DNA from: Elusimicrobiaceae bacterium
GTDB lineage: Bacteria; Elusimicrobiota; Elusimicrobia; Elusimicrobiales; Elusimicrobiaceae
NCBI GenBank assembly: GCA_016283355.1
Contig: JAEEMS010000005.1
Location: 62,001-126,000 of the forward strand
DNA length: 64,000 nucleotides
Direction of reading: 5' to 3'
Part shown: positions 10,142 through 20,510 of the stretch, piece after piece
Position numbering within the stretch: the stretch's first letter is position 1
Layout: each line of letters opens with the position of its first letter
The notes under the pieces: model-generated
What the model was told of the DNA's origin: nothing
Seen by the model: only the letters and a program-made list of their open reading frames with translations
The model's database searches: none
Position numbers and translations under genes: made by a program

Positions 10142-10915
10142 TTACCCGAGGGGTCCGGAAGGCCCACCGCCGCTACTCGAACTGGTTTCGCTTTCTTTGG
10201 CTTGCTCGAACGTTTGGCGTTCAATAGTCCCGTCCGACATAAACACCGCGCGGAAAAAGGGCAAACGCTCCGCCCTTTTATATTCTTCCATATCGGAGTC
10301 ACTTTCCGACGGATTGGTTTTTGCTGTCTGTAACTGCATGGAAACCACCGGTTGCGCCGATACAAAATTATCGCCCGTTTCACCTCTTTTCTTGCAACCG
10401 TACGCATTTCTCCAACCACTCGGAGAACTCATCGGTGTTGCCTTCGGATTACAAACATAGAACTTATATCCTTCAAGCGTATTCGCTTCCTCGTTGTCAA
10501 ACACCATTTCGTTCAAATAGCCCCTCGCAAAAAGACGTTGGCCATAACATTTATGTGTCTCTGCAGGTAACGGTTTGCAACATACTTGTCTTATGTCCGG
10601 ATTCTCCTCGGCGTTTGGACCCAGCGTTAAACCATCCGTCTGCCACTCGTGCTGAAATTCCATGTATACAACGCCGGCGCTGCTACCCGACACAACGGGA
10701 AATTGACAGGAAGCAGAAAGATCTGTCAAATCTTGTTGCAAGGTCTTTACCGCCATACCCAACTGAGCCAATTGTCCTTTGGCTCTTTCGTACTGGCCGG
10801 AAGCTTTGGACCTTTTGTAAGCGGGAACCGCCATGGTCACTACCAACGATATAATGACAACTACCGTTAAAATCTCAATTAATGTAAAACCTCTTTTGTG
10901 CATAATTTCCTCCAA
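10142..10915 (-). CDS. Prepilin-type protein
   Basis: MHKRGFTLIEILTVVVIISLVVTMAVPAYKRS. Confidence 0.85.
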   Translation of the reverse strand: MEEIMHKRGFTLIEILTVVVIISLVVTMAVPAYKRSKASGQYERAKGQLAQLGMAVKTLQQDLTDLSASCQFPVVSGSSAGVVYMEFQHEWQTDGLTLGPNAEENPDIRQVCCKPLPAETHKCYGQRLFARGYLNEMVFDNEEANTLEGYKFYVCNPKATPMSSPSGWRNAYGCKKRGETGDNFVSAQPVVSMQLQTAKTNPSESDSDMEEYKRAERLPFFRAVFMSDGTIERQTFEQAKESETSSSSGGGPSGPLG

Positions 10916-10917
10916 AA

Positions 10918-12147
10918 TTAGTTTCCACCGCCGATTTGAGACAGTTTGAAAATCGGCAAGAAAATAGAAGCTACTACTACACCGATTATACTACCCACAC
11001 CGACAATCAAGATAGGGTCTATAACGGCTGAAAAGCGTGCGATAAATTGCTCCACGTTATCCGCGTAGAACTTGGATAACGTAGCAATAATACTCGGTAA
11101 CTTACCGGATTCTTCTCCCATGCGCATCATTTCCGTCATCAACCCGGGAAATACGTGTGTATCCGCAAAGGAATCGGAAATAGAACGACCGGCGGCGACT
11201 TCGGTACGGATTTGTTTCAAAGCGTTTTGAATAATCACGTTCCCGTAGAAAGCTTCTTCCAATACGCCCAATGCGTTCAAAATGGTTACACCGCTTCTGA
11301 GCAAGGTGGACATTGTGGAAAGCAACCGGTCGTAATAGATGCTTTTAAGGAAATTACCGAAAATCGGCATGGTAAGCAAGAAAGAGTGCCAACGCTTTTT
11401 ACCGGAAACGGTCTTCGTCCAGAAGTGGAACACCACAAACAGGAAAATGGCCGAGCCCACCAGCAAAAGCCAATAATTGGTAAGGAACGAAGATACCGCT
11501 ATTACCGCCGTGGTAAGAGGCGGTAACTCGATGTTGAATTCTGTAAAGATTTGTTGGAAGGTAGGTACAATCCCTAAAATAAAGTAAGCCAATACCCCAA
11601 CGGAGGAAACGGCCAAAATAGCCGGGTATGTAATAGCCGTAATGATACGGCTTTTCATTCGTTCCTGCGTTTTGGTGTAGGCAGAAATCTGCATCAATGT
11701 TTCCGCCAATTGCCCGCCGACTTCCCCGGCTTGAAGCAAGGCCAACCAAAAGGGGATAAATGTTTTGGGGTGCTTGGACAAAGCATCATGGAAAGATTGC
11801 CCGCTGGAAATATCTTTGGCCACTTGTCGCAACACAAACCCCAAACGTTTGTTGGAAGCATATTCCCCCAACAAGTGAATGGCGCGCACCAACGGCACAC
11901 CCCCGGCAATAAGAGTAGAAAGCTGTTCCGCAAAGAAAGCAAGTACGTGGCCCGGCACTTTGCCACCGTAATACTTCGGCCCCGTTGCTTTGGAAAACAA
12001 GCCGACCGAACCGCCTTCCTTTACTTCCAATACGATATATCCTTTGTTTTGTAGTGCATGTACCAAGCGGTCGGAACTGTCTGTTTCGGCAGTACCGCGC
12101 ATGGTTTTACCGTTTACATCTTTTACAACGTATGTATACTTTGGCAT
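10918..12147 (-). CDS. pilC: Type II secretion system F/PilC family inner-membrane platform protein
   Basis: MPKYTYVVKDVNGKTMRGTAE...; duplicated GspF-type helical domains (FAEQLSTLIAGGVPLVRAI, STLLRSGVTILNAL). Confidence 0.9.
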   Translation of the reverse strand: MPKYTYVVKDVNGKTMRGTAETDSSDRLVHALQNKGYIVLEVKEGGSVGLFSKATGPKYYGGKVPGHVLAFFAEQLSTLIAGGVPLVRAIHLLGEYASNKRLGFVLRQVAKDISSGQSFHDALSKHPKTFIPFWLALLQAGEVGGQLAETLMQISAYTKTQERMKSRIITAITYPAILAVSSVGVLAYFILGIVPTFQQIFTEFNIELPPLTTAVIAVSSFLTNYWLLLVGSAIFLFVVFHFWTKTVSGKKRWHSFLLTMPIFGNFLKSIYYDRLLSTMSTLLRSGVTILNALGVLEEAFYGNVIIQNALKQIRTEVAAGRSISDSFADTHVFPGLMTEMMRMGEESGKLPSIIATLSKFYADNVEQFIARFSAVIDPILIVGVGSIIGVVVASIFLPIFKLSQIGGGN

Positions 12148-12155
12148 AAACCCTC

Positions 12156-13895
12156 TTATTCGTCTGCAGTTGTGATTGATAAAATTTCATCAATGGTCGT
12201 CTGACCACGTATCACTTTGTGCCATCCGTTGGCACGCAAATTGAGCGAACCCGAACGTATCGCTGCGCGTTTGAGCTCTACCAAATCTTGTGTTTTATAA
12301 ATGATGTTACGCATTTCTTCGTTCATGCGGTATACTTCATAAATAGCACGGCGACCGCTGAACCCGGTACCGAAACATTTCGGACATCCTACCGATTTGA
12401 AAAACGTCCAGGTATTTGCTTCTTTGGGATTTAAGTGCCCTTCTTTAATCATACGGTCTAACGTCATTGCATCCGGTACGTAGGGCACTTTGCAATACGG
12501 ACACAAAACACGGACTAAACGCTGCGCAGCCACTAACGCCAAAGAGCTGGCCAATAGGAACGGTTCCATCCCCATGTCAATTAAACGAGGAACAGCCCCC
12601 AAAGCATCGTTGGTGTGCAAAGTGGAAAGCACCAAGTGACCGGTAAGTGCCGCTTTTAAGCACGCTTCTGCCGTTTCGTTATCGCGGACCTCCCCTACTA
12701 GGATGACGTCCGGGTCTTGACGTAAGAACGAACGTAACCCCGCCGCAAAAGTAAGCCCGATGGCCGGTTTTACCTGCACTTGGCTGATACCGGCCAACTT
12801 GTATTCGACCGGGTCTTCCAGCGTCATAAAATTTAATTCTGGGGTACGAATGGAAGTCAACACCGCGTTTAAGGTGGTAGATTTACCGGACCCCGTAGGA
12901 CCTGTTAAGAAAATAAGACCGTGCGGCAATTGAGCGGCGTCCAAAAACGCTTTCTTTTGGATGGGTTCGAACCCGAGTTTATCAATGTTCATTTCGCCGG
13001 ATCCTTTATCCAAAATACGAAGCACTAACTTTTCCCCAAACACTGCCGGACACACAGAAACACGGACTTCGATAGCGCGGTTTTGATAATGAATGGTAAA
13101 ACTGCCGTCCTGCGGGAGACGCTTTTCAGCAATGTCTAGTTTTGACAAAATTTTAATACGGGAAATAATCGCATTTACAGCTTCTTTGGCAGGGGTGGTA
13201 CGTTCGTAAAGGGAACCGTCAATACGGAAACGCAAACTGACGCGCTCATCGAACATTTCCAAGTGAATATCACTGGCGCGCTCCGAAATGGCTTGACGCA
13301 AAATAGCGTTTACCTGCCGTACGTATTGGGAACTGCCGGAGGCGGAACGGTCCAAATCCAAAACACCGACGTTATCAAGGTCTTCGTCTTCGTCCTCGTT
13401 AACAGCATTAGCCGCGGGCGTACGCGCCGCTTCCACCATGACTTCTTCCAAATAGTTCTTTTTGGAATAAAAAGCGTCCATGACGGCAAGTAATTGGGAT
13501 TTGGTGGTAATAAACGGACGAATCTGCTTGCCCGAAATCATTTTTAAGTTTTCAAGCAGGAAAACGTTTGTGGGGTCTAACAAGGCAACAGCTAAAATAT
13601 CATCTTCCACAAACAACGGCATAATCATATTTTCGCGGGCAAACTTTTCCGGAATGATTTCATTTAAATTTTGCTCTCGTTCCGGTATTAAAATACCGTT
13701 TTCTTTGGATGCATAATCAATAGAAAAATAAGCGGCTTGCGCCATGGTTACTTGTTCTTCCGTCAAGAAACCCAAACGCACAATGGCCTCTACTAAGGAC
13801 ACTTCATTCTGTTTGGCAAATACCTGCGCCTGGCGTAACTGTACTTCATCCAAGTGGCCTTTTTCGAGTAAAATTTCACCTAACTGTTTTGCCAT
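12156..13895 (-). CDS. pilB: GspE/PilB family assembly ATPase
   Basis: Walker A LTGPTGSGKSTTLNAVL, ASP box, LVGEVRDNETAEACLKAALTGHLVLSTLHTNDA, tetracysteine CPYC...CPKC zinc motif. Confidence 0.95.
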   Translation of the reverse strand: MAKQLGEILLEKGHLDEVQLRQAQVFAKQNEVSLVEAIVRLGFLTEEQVTMAQAAYFSIDYASKENGILIPEREQNLNEIIPEKFARENMIMPLFVEDDILAVALLDPTNVFLLENLKMISGKQIRPFITTKSQLLAVMDAFYSKKNYLEEVMVEAARTPAANAVNEDEDEDLDNVGVLDLDRSASGSSQYVRQVNAILRQAISERASDIHLEMFDERVSLRFRIDGSLYERTTPAKEAVNAIISRIKILSKLDIAEKRLPQDGSFTIHYQNRAIEVRVSVCPAVFGEKLVLRILDKGSGEMNIDKLGFEPIQKKAFLDAAQLPHGLIFLTGPTGSGKSTTLNAVLTSIRTPELNFMTLEDPVEYKLAGISQVQVKPAIGLTFAAGLRSFLRQDPDVILVGEVRDNETAEACLKAALTGHLVLSTLHTNDALGAVPRLIDMGMEPFLLASSLALVAAQRLVRVLCPYCKVPYVPDAMTLDRMIKEGHLNPKEANTWTFFKSVGCPKCFGTGFSGRRAIYEVYRMNEEMRNIIYKTQDLVELKRAAIRSGSLNLRANGWHKVIRGQTTIDEILSITTADE

Positions 13896-13946
13896 TTCCG
13901 ACTCCTCTTTCTACTCCCGCCCCCTTGCAGGGGCGGGATTTATATT

Positions 13947-15470
13947 TTATTCAGCTAAAATAGTGGGGGTAATAAAGATGACTAAATCCGTTGTGCTTTT
14001 GGATTTGGTTTTGCTGGTAAACAGCCAACCCAATATCGGGATATCTCCTAACAACGGAACTTTGCGGGTTTGGTCCAATTCACGGGAAGATAACAAACCG
14101 CCGATAACAACGGTTTGCCCGTTTTTCACACGTACCAACGTAGAAGCGGAACGCGTGGTGGTATCTTTGGAGAAATCAAACCCGGAAGAAACGATATCGG
14201 AATAAGACGGTTCCACGAGCAACGTTACATACCCTTCGCGGTTGACCTGCGGGGTTACGTTCAACGTCAACCCTACGGATTTACGTTCGGCCGAGGTAGT
14301 GGTCATTCCTTCACCAGAGCTGGAACCGGATTGGCTCATGATTTGACCGACGGTCGCATCTGTTTGGGCTTGAATCATCGCTCTTTTGTTGTTGAGCGTT
14401 ACCACTTTGGGTTTACCTAAATATTTGGCTTCCCCGCGCGTCAACAAGCTGCGCAGCACAATGTTAAAAGCGGACCAGTTTAATACACCGGCTTCCGTGT
14501 CCCCTTTGTCGTAATTGGTAGCTACGCCGCCTTCGCTGGTCGTTTCGGTTTTGGTGCTATCGCCGGAAACTTCCGCTTGTGTCGGGAAAATCCAGTTCCA
14601 CCCGTGCATTTTTTCACCCAATACATTTTTGCGGTGGAAGAAATCCGCGTACAAGCTGCGCGTAGGAGCGGTCACGTTAATCATCGTTCCGCCGGTACCG
14701 CCGTATTCAAAACCTAAACTCAAACCGCTGGTCTTGTTGACCTCGACGATTTGTGCTTCAATCAAAATTTGCGGAGGGCGAATATCCAATTCAGCCAAGA
14801 TATTTTCCACTTGCGGGAAAATTTCCGGCACGTCCGTAATGATGAGTTTGTTGGTGCGCGGATCGATGGCAATTTTTCCTACCGGGGATAACATGCTTTG
14901 AATGATGGAAGAAATAGAAGACCCACCCCCGATGGAACCACCTAATCCTTCGGAGCTGCCACTGCTGGAAGTGCTGCCTAAAGAGCTGGTCAGATCGCTC
15001 CCGCTGCCGCCCAATTCCTGTAACGAAACGTAGCTAAGGGTATAAATCTTAGTAATGGTATCCGGCGCATCGCTGGAGCGTTTGGTTACAACGTAACTGT
15101 CGCTCTTACCAATGCGTTGATAGGCCAAGCCGTGCACACGCAACAACGTGTCCAACGCTTCGCGCACTGTTACGCGCGTCAACGAAGCCGTTACTTTTTT
15201 ATTCGCGAATTCTTCGCTCATAATAAAGTTTACTTTGGCCTGGGTCGTAATACTGTTCAAGAATACGGATATCGGTACGTTAGATACCCGAATAGAAACC
15301 TTACGATCCAAGGGGGAAGATTCTTCTTCCGCCTCTTTGTAAAGCCCAGCATTATCTTGTTGGGAAACAACGGTTGGATCGCCGGGTAGAACCGGTCGAA
15401 CCTCTTGCGCCGCTCCAACAGTACTGAGCAACGTTATCATGGACAAAACCACTACAATACGATTTATCAT
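13947..15470 (-). CDS. pilQ: Secretin (PilQ/GspD family)
   Basis: VPISVFLNSITTQAKVNFIMSEEF secretin N-domain; C-terminal VRVKNGQTVVIGGLLSS...VPLLGDIPILGWLFTSK. Confidence 0.92.
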   Translation of the reverse strand: MINRIVVVLSMITLLSTVGAAQEVRPVLPGDPTVVSQQDNAGLYKEAEEESSPLDRKVSIRVSNVPISVFLNSITTQAKVNFIMSEEFANKKVTASLTRVTVREALDTLLRVHGLAYQRIGKSDSYVVTKRSSDAPDTITKIYTLSYVSLQELGGSGSDLTSSLGSTSSSGSSEGLGGSIGGGSSISSIIQSMLSPVGKIAIDPRTNKLIITDVPEIFPQVENILAELDIRPPQILIEAQIVEVNKTSGLSLGFEYGGTGGTMINVTAPTRSLYADFFHRKNVLGEKMHGWNWIFPTQAEVSGDSTKTETTSEGGVATNYDKGDTEAGVLNWSAFNIVLRSLLTRGEAKYLGKPKVVTLNNKRAMIQAQTDATVGQIMSQSGSSSGEGMTTTSAERKSVGLTLNVTPQVNREGYVTLLVEPSYSDIVSSGFDFSKDTTTRSASTLVRVKNGQTVVIGGLLSSRELDQTRKVPLLGDIPILGWLFTSKTKSKSTTDLVIFITPTILAE

Positions 15471-15503
15471 CCATCCTCCTGTTTGAATTACTTAACAATT
15501 TGT

Positions 15504-16076
15504 TTACAGCTTTACATTCCTTCTAAAACGTTGACCTTTATACGAAAATATTACATATTCCGGATGCACTTCTTCAATACGTGCGCCCAAAACTTTATTT
15601 CCAATCGTATAAACTTTACTGCCAATAAAAACTTCTTTACCGATGACGCCCGAAACGTGAATCTTGTTACGGATTTCACGAGACGGATCCCGGGCACGTT
15701 CCAATTCCAATTGCCGCAGCCGTTCGGCTTCCGCTTTTTTGCGACGTTCTTCCGCCAGTTTGCGTTCGCGCTCCATTTCCAACGCATGCAAACGCTCTCT
15801 CTCCCTATATTCTAACAATAAAATGTCGTCCGGGGAAAGGGTTGGATCCTTTTTATTTTTTGGATTAAACACCACCTTCGGAGCTTCAGCAGGAGCAGCT
15901 GCTTGCTTTACCTCTTCACGCGGCGCCACAAAACCTTCGCCCTCCGCGGCGGGAGTTGCATCCCCGATCGCAACTTGCGCGGACAAGGGTTCGGAAGATT
16001 GCGATGCGGCTTGCGCAAACCCGATTGTACTTCCCGCTAAAATTATAATCCCCAATAACCAATTTCTTTTCATCAT
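15504..16076 (-). CDS. PilP/GspC-like periplasmic protein with charged coiled-coil
   Basis: Signal peptide; ERERLHALEMERERKLAEERRKKAEAERLRQ; small C-terminal beta domain; position between secretin and PilO-like gene. Confidence 0.6.
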   Translation of the reverse strand: MMKRNWLLGIIILAGSTIGFAQAASQSSEPLSAQVAIGDATPAAEGEGFVAPREEVKQAAAPAEAPKVVFNPKNKKDPTLSPDDILLLEYRERERLHALEMERERKLAEERRKKAEAERLRQLELERARDPSREIRNKIHVSGVIGKEVFIGSKVYTIGNKVLGARIEEVHPEYVIFSYKGQRFRRNVKL

Positions 16077-16078
16077 GG

Positions 16079-16735
16079 TTATTTTCCCCCTTCTTGGGCT
16101 TTTCGTTGCTGTGCCACCAATTCTTTATAATTCTTAAAAATATTGGGACCGATTTTTTGTTTTAAGAAAATGGTATTAAACCGGAGCGAGACCTTATTTT
16201 TACCGATGTTTTGAGAATTGGTATCCTTCGTAACGGATACGTTGGACACGCGCAGAAAATCATTCAGATTTTCTGTCTGTTCCAAAAATTTGCCCAATGT
16301 TTCATAATTCATTACAGCACCGACGGACTGGCTGGCCACAATGTACGTGGCGTTGCTGGCATTTTCGGACTGGCTTCCTTCGAGCTGCATCCCGATTTCG
16401 GCTTTCTTAAACAAATCCAATAAACGGCTGGTAAGCCATTGGTTTTTCTCCGATACGTCCGGAAAAAGCGGTTCCAGCGTAATCAATTTTTGCTTGTTAG
16501 CCATGTATTCCTTTTCGCTCTTTTTTTGTATGGCAATGGCTCTGATCTGATCTTGATTCTTTTTGATTTTCTCTTGGAACTTTCCGACGGCATAGTGGAC
16601 CAAAAAGAAACAAAGCCCTACCGCGATCAATTGCTTGAGAAAGAGAATAAACCGTCCCTCTTGCGCAACTGTTTTTACATCTTGCAGTCCGCGTTGGAAA
16701 TCCATGACTTGTTGATTTTTTAATATCTTTTTCAT
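16079..16735 (-). CDS. PilO-like pilus alignment subcomplex protein
   Basis: Single N-terminal TM, coiled-coil, periplasmic domain; gene order with PilMN and secretin. Confidence 0.6.
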   Translation of the reverse strand: MKKILKNQQVMDFQRGLQDVKTVAQEGRFILFLKQLIAVGLCFFLVHYAVGKFQEKIKKNQDQIRAIAIQKKSEKEYMANKQKLITLEPLFPDVSEKNQWLTSRLLDLFKKAEIGMQLEGSQSENASNATYIVASQSVGAVMNYETLGKFLEQTENLNDFLRVSNVSVTKDTNSQNIGKNKVSLRFNTIFLKQKIGPNIFKNYKELVAQQRKAQEGGK

Positions 16736-16738
16736 CGA

Positions 16739-18316
16739 TTAACGCCTCCCTGCCTTACCGGCTGACGAACAATTTAAGGTAAAGGTTGTTTCTTTATTCG
16801 AGCCGGAACCCGCAATCTGATGAAAATTAATACTGGCCGTGTTGCCGCAAATTTGGCTGATTGTCGGCATCGCCGCAAAAGCATCTCTAAAGGAGTTCCC
16901 CAAAGCCAAATCTGCCTTTCCCCCTTTATCCGTTTTAATGCGGCCGTCCATCACAATAGAACGATTATTGTTTTGTGCCGGGAAATCTCCGTTATATTTA
17001 ATGGAAGTTACCCACACTTTGTCGGGAATACTATCTACCAATTCCTCAAATACAGGGGTAATATAAACCGTATTCTTTACCAATCCTTCCAAATTATTGT
17101 TTTGTGTTTTCATGTTATTTAAATTGGAAGAAATTTGGCTGCCGGTTAACCCTTTAAAATCGTCCGCTACTTTGGGTGCAGAACGCCGCTCTTTGGCTAA
17201 TTCCCGGTTACTGCTTTGCAAACCCAAATATTTAAATCCGATAAACAACAAGCATAACACACCGATTAGCGCAACGATTTTCCATAAGGTCAAACTGGCG
17301 TTATATTCATAAGAACTTAAGCGGTTGCCTTTTGTAAAATCAACATCGGGAATTTTTGCATCAAAAAATTTAATACTGGCACCGACAGCGGCCAACTCTC
17401 CTTCTTCCCGCGCTTCGATACCATATACTTCTTTTAAGCTCCAACGGCGGACCGGTTTTTTAGAATCGGCTTCTAACGCGCCTACCCACTGTTCTACATT
17501 GCGGCCCGTAATTACAGCTTCTTCAAAAGGATCTCTTTCCAATTGTTTTGCAATAAATTCCGTACTGTTGGTAAGTTCGAAACGGCGATGTTCGGCCGGA
17601 GCTGCACCGGCAATTTCCACCTCACGCAGCAACACCGGAACGTATTCGTTTAAGAAGACAAAGTTTGCGTTGCTGTCGCCAAAGAAAGAATAAATCCGAC
17701 CACTGTTCCCCACCGCTTCTTTGTCCGCATCGGTAAAAGTGCGGGCCAATGACAACGCGGATGTTTCCACCGATATCAAATTTAACCCGACGGCCTTAAA
17801 ACCTTTTTTCAAACGGTCAATGATGGTACGGCTGGTCATGGTAAACATCACACCCAAGCGTTTCTGGTGGGTAGCCGCTGTTTCAAATTCGTAGGCGTGG
17901 TAGGCCCACTCCGCTTTTTCAAACGGGAAGTGAATATATTTGCGGGCTTCCAACGGAATCGCGCTTTTCCACGACTTCCGTTCCAAAGTAGTTTGAATAA
18001 TGAAATGGCGCAACAAGCAGAACGGAGCGTCTAAACTGACCACTACGTTACGTGTTTTCCATTTCTTTTTAGAAGTGATTTTGTTGAGTGCATCTCTCCA
18101 ACCGTCTTGCAGGAAAAATGCTTCATTTAAATCCAATGGTTTTAAAGCGTTGCGATCTACTCCGGACACAGGAACGCGCACCAAAGATTCCAACACGGTT
18201 CCCCCATCCTTTTTGGCGGTTTGGGCTACATAAATTTCATTCAAGCTGATGTACACCCCCAAACAATTCGGGTGTGCTTGCATATTACGGCCGATTAACG
18301 TTTCCGAAATACTCAT
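16739..18316 (-). CDS. PilM-PilN fusion (GspL-like architecture)
   Basis: N-terminal actin-like PilM-type domain (NCLGVYISLNEIYVAQT...ALSLARTFT), TM (LWKIVALIGVLCLLFIGF), then PilN-like periplasmic region (VFEELVDSIPDKVWVTSIKYNGDF). Confidence 0.7.
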   Translation of the reverse strand: MSISETLIGRNMQAHPNCLGVYISLNEIYVAQTAKKDGGTVLESLVRVPVSGVDRNALKPLDLNEAFFLQDGWRDALNKITSKKKWKTRNVVVSLDAPFCLLRHFIIQTTLERKSWKSAIPLEARKYIHFPFEKAEWAYHAYEFETAATHQKRLGVMFTMTSRTIIDRLKKGFKAVGLNLISVETSALSLARTFTDADKEAVGNSGRIYSFFGDSNANFVFLNEYVPVLLREVEIAGAAPAEHRRFELTNSTEFIAKQLERDPFEEAVITGRNVEQWVGALEADSKKPVRRWSLKEVYGIEAREEGELAAVGASIKFFDAKIPDVDFTKGNRLSSYEYNASLTLWKIVALIGVLCLLFIGFKYLGLQSSNRELAKERRSAPKVADDFKGLTGSQISSNLNNMKTQNNNLEGLVKNTVYITPVFEELVDSIPDKVWVTSIKYNGDFPAQNNNRSIVMDGRIKTDKGGKADLALGNSFRDAFAAMPTISQICGNTASINFHQIAGSGSNKETTFTLNCSSAGKAGRR

Positions 18317-18327
18317 AACGCTCTCGC

Positions 18328-20415
18328 TTATTTCTCCGTATATGTCGTTTCAGTGTACGACGTGGCATACGGATTGGTTGTGGTCGTCAAATCCGCAGGA
18401 ACATCTTCATAATAGGAATCTGACGAAGAAACCGTCCGTGTAGTAGTTGTCGTAGCAGGCAAAGAGGTATCCTCTTGTACAATGTTGGTTACCGTCTTTG
18501 TATATGTATAGGTATTACTTTCTTCTGCGGAAGATGCAGACGCGGCCGTAGAAGCAGCCGTCGATTTTGCAGCGGCCGTTGTTTTGGCCTTAGCGGCGGC
18601 GGTGCCTCCCATCGTGCGGCGCGGTTTCGTCCACAACCGGGCAGATTTATAATTCAAACTCTTTGTTACCGTGGTAACTTTGATGGCTTGTACGGATGTT
18701 TCCGGCTCTTTTACACCACAGAAAGCGGTAATATTATCCGATTGGCTCGAATTGCATTTTACCACCAAGCGGCGACGCAATGTTTGTTTGTTGCCTTGGG
18801 TATCGGTTGCTGTCAACACAACGGTATATTTACCGCAAGGAAGTTCCGGCCCTAAAATACCTTTGCGTCCGTTCCACAAAATAAGGTGATAAATCGGCCC
18901 GAATCCTTCCAACTGGCGGACAACATAGTATTTACCGTCGCGACCATGTTGTACGACTTGCAACACCCAGTTATCAATTTTATTTACTGTTTCCAATACG
19001 GAGAAATCAATTCCGTACGCTTCGCCTAAGGAGGTGTCGATGGCATGGCATTGCGGGACAATCGCCATGCTCAAAAGCGGATTGGTTTCATTGTCCATAT
19101 TTTTAGGCATTGCAGCCGGCAATTTGGAATCGTAATCAAATACGATGGACAATCCTTTTAAATTGGCAAACTGTGCCGGGGCCTCTTTATCCACCAACCC
19201 CATATTATAGTAGAGTTTGCCTTGCGAAATACCGCGTTTCACAAAGTAGGAGTTGAGCGCCATGGCCTCGCGAATGCCGCTTAACGTAACATCATCGGTA
19301 TAAGAACCGGCGGGCAAAATAACGTATTCCGCACCTTGCGTAATGGCTAATACTTCGTAAATATCATTCAAAAGCGGTAACGCTTCCGGTCGGAAATTCG
19401 ATCCTTGGAAAACAACGCCGTCATCGATATCAATGGCATCCGGCCATCCGTCACGCATATAGAGGTGTACACCGGGCGTAGCGGCAATGCGGTCCAACGC
19501 GGACTGGCGCATGTGATCTACTTTTTGTTGCGTATACACACTGCGTGCCTCTACGGCTTCCGGAGAGCTCAAATCGTTATAAACAGAATATCCCGGTACG
19601 GCTGTGGTTTGGGGAGTCGGGTAATATCCGGCATCCGTCACTACCGTACTGCCGGTTTCATATCCGGAAGGAGCCATGGAAGAATCAACCGGAGCTTCCC
19701 ATTGATTGGAAAGTACTTGCGAAACGGTCATATCTTCCGTTCCGGCCGGGTAGGCACTTTGATATGTTTGATAGGTTGTATTGGCTACATTTTGCATGCC
19801 GTTGTTTACTTCGTCCGCCACATATTGTACTTGGCGTTGGGCATTGTCGTAACCGGCATTTACCTGGTCATCAATCCAAGCGGGAACCGTGTTTAAATCG
19901 TTCACTGCTTGTTGCGCATCATTTTGAATTTGGTTGATTTGCTGATCGACAGAATTTTGTACATTTTGCAAATTGGTGTTGTACGCATCTTGCAACGCGG
20001 CACGTTGATTGTAAATGTCTTGGCGCATTTGTTGTTCTTGCGCGGCAATTTGATTGGCTTGTGCTTGCACATTGTTCCAAGCATCGTTGGCAGCCGCGTT
20101 CATATTGTTTATGCCTTGGCGCAATGCACCCTCGTTATAATTTACATCTACTTCCACCGGATTTTGAATTCCGCCCATTTGGTTGTGAATCATATTCACA
20201 TACCGGTTGGCTTGGGCCACTTGTTCCGAGTTACCGTTAAGCATTACATCGATAAAATAATCCATGGCTTCGTTTGTCTTATTTTCGTTGTACAAGGAGA
20301 TCCCTTTTTCCAACTGCTTGGCGGCAGACGCAGCAAATGCCGTATTAAAAAATACCGTCGACATTCCCAACACAGAAAGTACAACGGCTGTAGAAATTTT
20401 TATTTGTTTTATCAT
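18328..20415 (-). CDS. Secreted TPR-like/Gln-rich coiled-coil protein with divergent OmpA-like domain
   Basis: MIKQIKISTAVVLSVLGMSTVFFNTAFA signal; AKQLEKGISLYNENKTNEAMDYF; Gln/Asn-rich coil; FRPEALPLLNDIYEVL...GSYTDDVTLSGIREAMALNSYFVKRGIS. Confidence 0.6.
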   Translation of the reverse strand: MIKQIKISTAVVLSVLGMSTVFFNTAFAASAAKQLEKGISLYNENKTNEAMDYFIDVMLNGNSEQVAQANRYVNMIHNQMGGIQNPVEVDVNYNEGALRQGINNMNAAANDAWNNVQAQANQIAAQEQQMRQDIYNQRAALQDAYNTNLQNVQNSVDQQINQIQNDAQQAVNDLNTVPAWIDDQVNAGYDNAQRQVQYVADEVNNGMQNVANTTYQTYQSAYPAGTEDMTVSQVLSNQWEAPVDSSMAPSGYETGSTVVTDAGYYPTPQTTAVPGYSVYNDLSSPEAVEARSVYTQQKVDHMRQSALDRIAATPGVHLYMRDGWPDAIDIDDGVVFQGSNFRPEALPLLNDIYEVLAITQGAEYVILPAGSYTDDVTLSGIREAMALNSYFVKRGISQGKLYYNMGLVDKEAPAQFANLKGLSIVFDYDSKLPAAMPKNMDNETNPLLSMAIVPQCHAIDTSLGEAYGIDFSVLETVNKIDNWVLQVVQHGRDGKYYVVRQLEGFGPIYHLILWNGRKGILGPELPCGKYTVVLTATDTQGNKQTLRRRLVVKCNSSQSDNITAFCGVKEPETSVQAIKVTTVTKSLNYKSARLWTKPRRTMGGTAAAKAKTTAAAKSTAASTAASASSAEESNTYTYTKTVTNIVQEDTSLPATTTTTRTVSSSDSYYEDVPADLTTTTNPYATSYTETTYTEK

Positions 20416-20510
20416 GTACCTTTCCTTCACTGATATAAGATCGTACACCCTCACACACAGATACGAACATTATAGCAATTTCGCACGTTTTGTAAAGAAA
20501 ATTTTTTAAA

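Noticed and set aside
10321-10854. 177-aa plus-strand ORF
   Set aside because: Antisense to a clear prepilin gene (10142..10915)
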